From an uncultured Muribaculaceae bacterium (GTDB lineage Bacteria; Bacteroidota; Bacteroidia; Bacteroidales; Muribaculaceae), in contig CAJUAR010000063.1 in NCBI GenBank assembly GCA_910584495.1, forward strand, positions 1-17,728: a DNA stretch of 17,728 bases. Reading direction: 5' to 3'. Shown in pieces: positions 15,772-17,728 of the stretch. Under the pieces are notes generated by a model. That model did not search any database and was not told where the DNA came from. It saw nothing but the letters and a program-made list of their open reading frames with translations. Numbering within the stretch: position 1 is the first letter of the stretch; each line of letters starts with the position of its first letter. Position numbers and translations under genes: made by a program.

Positions 15772-17673
15772 ATGAAACACCAATCGAAACGTAATCCGTG
15801 GGCGTGGATACCTACGCTCTATTTTGCCCAAGGCCTTCCCTATGTGGCCGTGATGACAATTTCTGTCATCATGTACAAACGTCTTGGCATCAGCAACACC
15901 GACATAGCCCTCTACACAGGATGGCTCTATCTGCCATGGGTCATCAAACCTTTCTGGAGCCCGTTTGTAGACATTATCAAAACCAAACGTTGGTGGACAC
16001 TCACCATGCAGTGGCTCATAGCCTTTGCTCTTGCCGGTATTGCTTTCACCATCCCGACTCCGTTCTTTTTCCAACTGACACTGGCCATATTCTGGCTTGT
16101 GGGCTTCACTTCGGCCACTCACGACATAGCTGCCGACGGATTCTATATGCTTGCACTAACCGAGCACGAGCAGTCACTATATGTGGGCATCCGTTCCACC
16201 TTCTACCGTGTGGCAACCGTGGCCGGCCAGGGCTTGCTTGTGATTGTTGCCGGCCTGATCGAAACCAATTCGGGCCTTGAACCGTTGCAAATCACCGTGA
16301 ATGCCGATCCGGCTGTCGAATGGACGGCCCCGGACATGACTGCAATAGCTTCTGCTCCAGCCGACATGCAGGGCGAAATACAATTTTTCACCCCCGCGAA
16401 CCAACTCACTGTCGCTACCGATGTTCCTCAGACAGTCGAAGTTGCAATGGGTGCCGACACCGTTGCAATGCCATTTAGAGAATACGCAACCATGATGCGC
16501 GATTCGGTCAAACACATGAACGAACGCAATGGCTTTGTCGCTCCGGCGGAAACAGCGGCGGTGACTGCTGTTGTTGCCACAACTGCCGATGGCCAGAGCC
16601 ATGGCTTCACCGACTGGGTTCGCAACACTTTCGGCGAACAACCGCGTGTTTTTGCCGAACGCAACAACAATATAGCCCTTGTCGGTGTGAGGCTGTCGCA
16701 GAAACCCGCTCCGGGCGAAGAAATTATTCTCAACGTAACACACAAAAGCGGAGATCAAAGCATCAAACTCGAACAGGCAGCTCTGAGCACTCGTTTTGTT
16801 TTCAACGAAAACAATTGGGACAAGACGGCATGGCTCTACTATGAAATCGACCATAAACTCAGCCAAGCGGCAACGGCACACTTCGAAGGTGCATCGGGCA
16901 ACATACCTCTGGCATGGATGGTGGTGTTCATTGTTCTGTCGGCCTTCTTCTTCATTGTTGCCGCCTATCACAGCTGGGTTCTCCCCTACCCTGTCCAGGA
17001 TGGCATTAACAATAACGCCACAACAGCTGCCAGCATTTTCCGCGAATTTTTCGACACTTTCAAAACCTTCTTCCAGAAACCTCAAGTGTGGGTGGCAATA
17101 GCATTCATGCTGCTCTACCGTCTGCCCGAGGCGCAGCTTGTGAAGCTCATCAACCCATTCCTGCTCGACCCCGTGGATAAAGGAGGCCTGGGTCTCACAA
17201 CAGGCCAGGTGGGTATTGTCTATGGAACAGTGGGCATCATTGGCCTTACTATAGGCGGCATCATAGGCGGCATCGTTGCTGCAAAAGGCGGCCTCAAACG
17301 CTGGCTGTGGCCAATGGCATGGAGCATGTCGCTCACCTGCCTCACATTCGTATATCTGAGCTATGCTTCGTCACCGTCGCTGCTCACTGTCAACATCTGC
17401 GTGTTCATCGAACAATTCGGCTACGGCTTTGGCTTTACAGCCTACATGCTCTACCTCATATATTTCAGCGAAGGACGCCACAAAACCGCACACTATGCCA
17501 TCTGCACGGGCTTTATGGCGCTGGGCATGATGCTCCCCGGCATGGCTGCAGGCTGGCTGCAGGAAACCATAGGCTACCGCCACTTCTTCATCTGGACCAT
17601 GATTTGCTGCGCCGCAACTATCGGCGTTTGCGCCTTCCTCAAAATAGACCCCAATTTCGGACGTAAAAAATAA
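15772..17673 (+). CDS. AmpG-like MFS transporter with large periplasmic insert
   Basis: This 633-residue inner-membrane protein is about 200 longer than usual AmpG-like transporters. Twelve helices can be placed: five before residue 165, TM6 at about 377-402, TM7-TM12 from 438 to 624. AmpG-type sequence is seen in PTLYFAQGLPY, LYLPWVIKPFWSPFVD and ATHDIAADGFYMLAL. Residues about 166-376 (16267-16899) are an extra soluble region between TM5 and TM6. With a cytoplasmic N-terminus this loop faces the periplasm. Its second half (ALVGVRLSQKP, then FVFNENNW, ending before NIPLAW) looks like an Ig-like/adhesin beta-sandwich. AmpG imports GlcNAc-anhydroMurNAc fragments; similar cargo is likely here but not proven. 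It follows SpoIID after 3 bases and is the last gene of the operon. Confidence 0.85.
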   Translation: MKHQSKRNPWAWIPTLYFAQGLPYVAVMTISVIMYKRLGISNTDIALYTGWLYLPWVIKPFWSPFVDIIKTKRWWTLTMQWLIAFALAGIAFTIPTPFFFQLTLAIFWLVGFTSATHDIAADGFYMLALTEHEQSLYVGIRSTFYRVATVAGQGLLVIVAGLIETNSGLEPLQITVNADPAVEWTAPDMTAIASAPADMQGEIQFFTPANQLTVATDVPQTVEVAMGADTVAMPFREYATMMRDSVKHMNERNGFVAPAETAAVTAVVATTADGQSHGFTDWVRNTFGEQPRVFAERNNNIALVGVRLSQKPAPGEEIILNVTHKSGDQSIKLEQAALSTRFVFNENNWDKTAWLYYEIDHKLSQAATAHFEGASGNIPLAWMVVFIVLSAFFFIVAAYHSWVLPYPVQDGINNNATTAASIFREFFDTFKTFFQKPQVWVAIAFMLLYRLPEAQLVKLINPFLLDPVDKGGLGLTTGQVGIVYGTVGIIGLTIGGIIGGIVAAKGGLKRWLWPMAWSMSLTCLTFVYLSYASSPSLLTVNICVFIEQFGYGFGFTAYMLYLIYFSEGRHKTAHYAICTGFMALGMMLPGMAAGWLQETIGYRHFFIWTMICCAATIGVCAFLKIDPNFGRKK

Positions 17674-17707
17674 ACAATACTTCGGTTATTTTTAAGAGTT
17701 TGTTAAC

Positions 17708-17721
17708 GGCTCCGAGGAGCC
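17708..17721 (+). terminator. Possible terminator hairpin after the transporter
   Basis: GGCTC-CGAG-GAGCC lies 35 bases after the stop. The window ends 7 bases later, so a T-run cannot be judged. Confidence 0.35.
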
Positions 17722-17728
17722 AAGTGTT

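Noticed and set aside
16177..17085. 302-codon minus-strand open frame opposite the transporter insert
   Set aside because: It shadows the transporter gene; the Cys/His/Arg-rich translation is typical of a reverse-complement artefact.

Overview
The window looks like a chromosomal piece of a Bacteroidales bacterium, most likely a gut member such as Muribaculaceae (family level is inference). The evidence is: promoters of the Bacteroidota type (TTG, 19-20 bases, TAnnTTTG), AT-rich gene leaders without Shine-Dalgarno sequences, a pyrophosphate-dependent phosphofructokinase, IS21/IS66 remnants, and a gene order (golvesin-type amidase, GT2, DUF4922, SpoIID, AmpG-like transporter) that I recall from Bacteroidota genomes.

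Bases 1-2400 are a worn integration site. The 3' end of a tRNA-Ser(GCU) and its terminator are followed by an 11-base tandem repeat and a tyrosine recombinase that keeps only its DNA-binding half. Then come a LuxR-type regulator (minus) and a secreted DUF1349 protein (plus). These two are transcribed apart from promoters that share one perfect 18-base palindrome.

Bases 2397-4490 are a dead transposon patchwork. An IS21 istA fragment is fused in frame to an IS66 transposase, which is broken by two frameshifts.

Bases 4500-9100 are housekeeping: a methylguanine-DNA methyltransferase, tRNA-His(GTG) with a textbook promoter, a secreted GHL10/YngK-type glycoside hydrolase (minus), and PPi-dependent phosphofructokinase (minus) with a clear terminator. 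An approximately 350-base regulatory gap follows.

Bases 9108-17673 hold a tight five-gene plus-strand operon with overlapping or nearly touching genes. It encodes an exported zinc amidase whose fold is interrupted by a golvesin-like domain, a cytoplasmic GT2 enzyme, a HIT/GalT-like nucleotidyl-transfer protein (DUF4922), a SpoIID/LytB protein without a signal peptide, and an AmpG-like transporter carrying a large extra domain predicted to sit in the periplasm. Read together, this is best explained as a peptidoglycan-fragment salvage or remodelling system: release outside, import, cleavage and sugar-nucleotide chemistry inside. The individual families are recognised; the pathway is inference. 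This operon is the most interesting part of the window.
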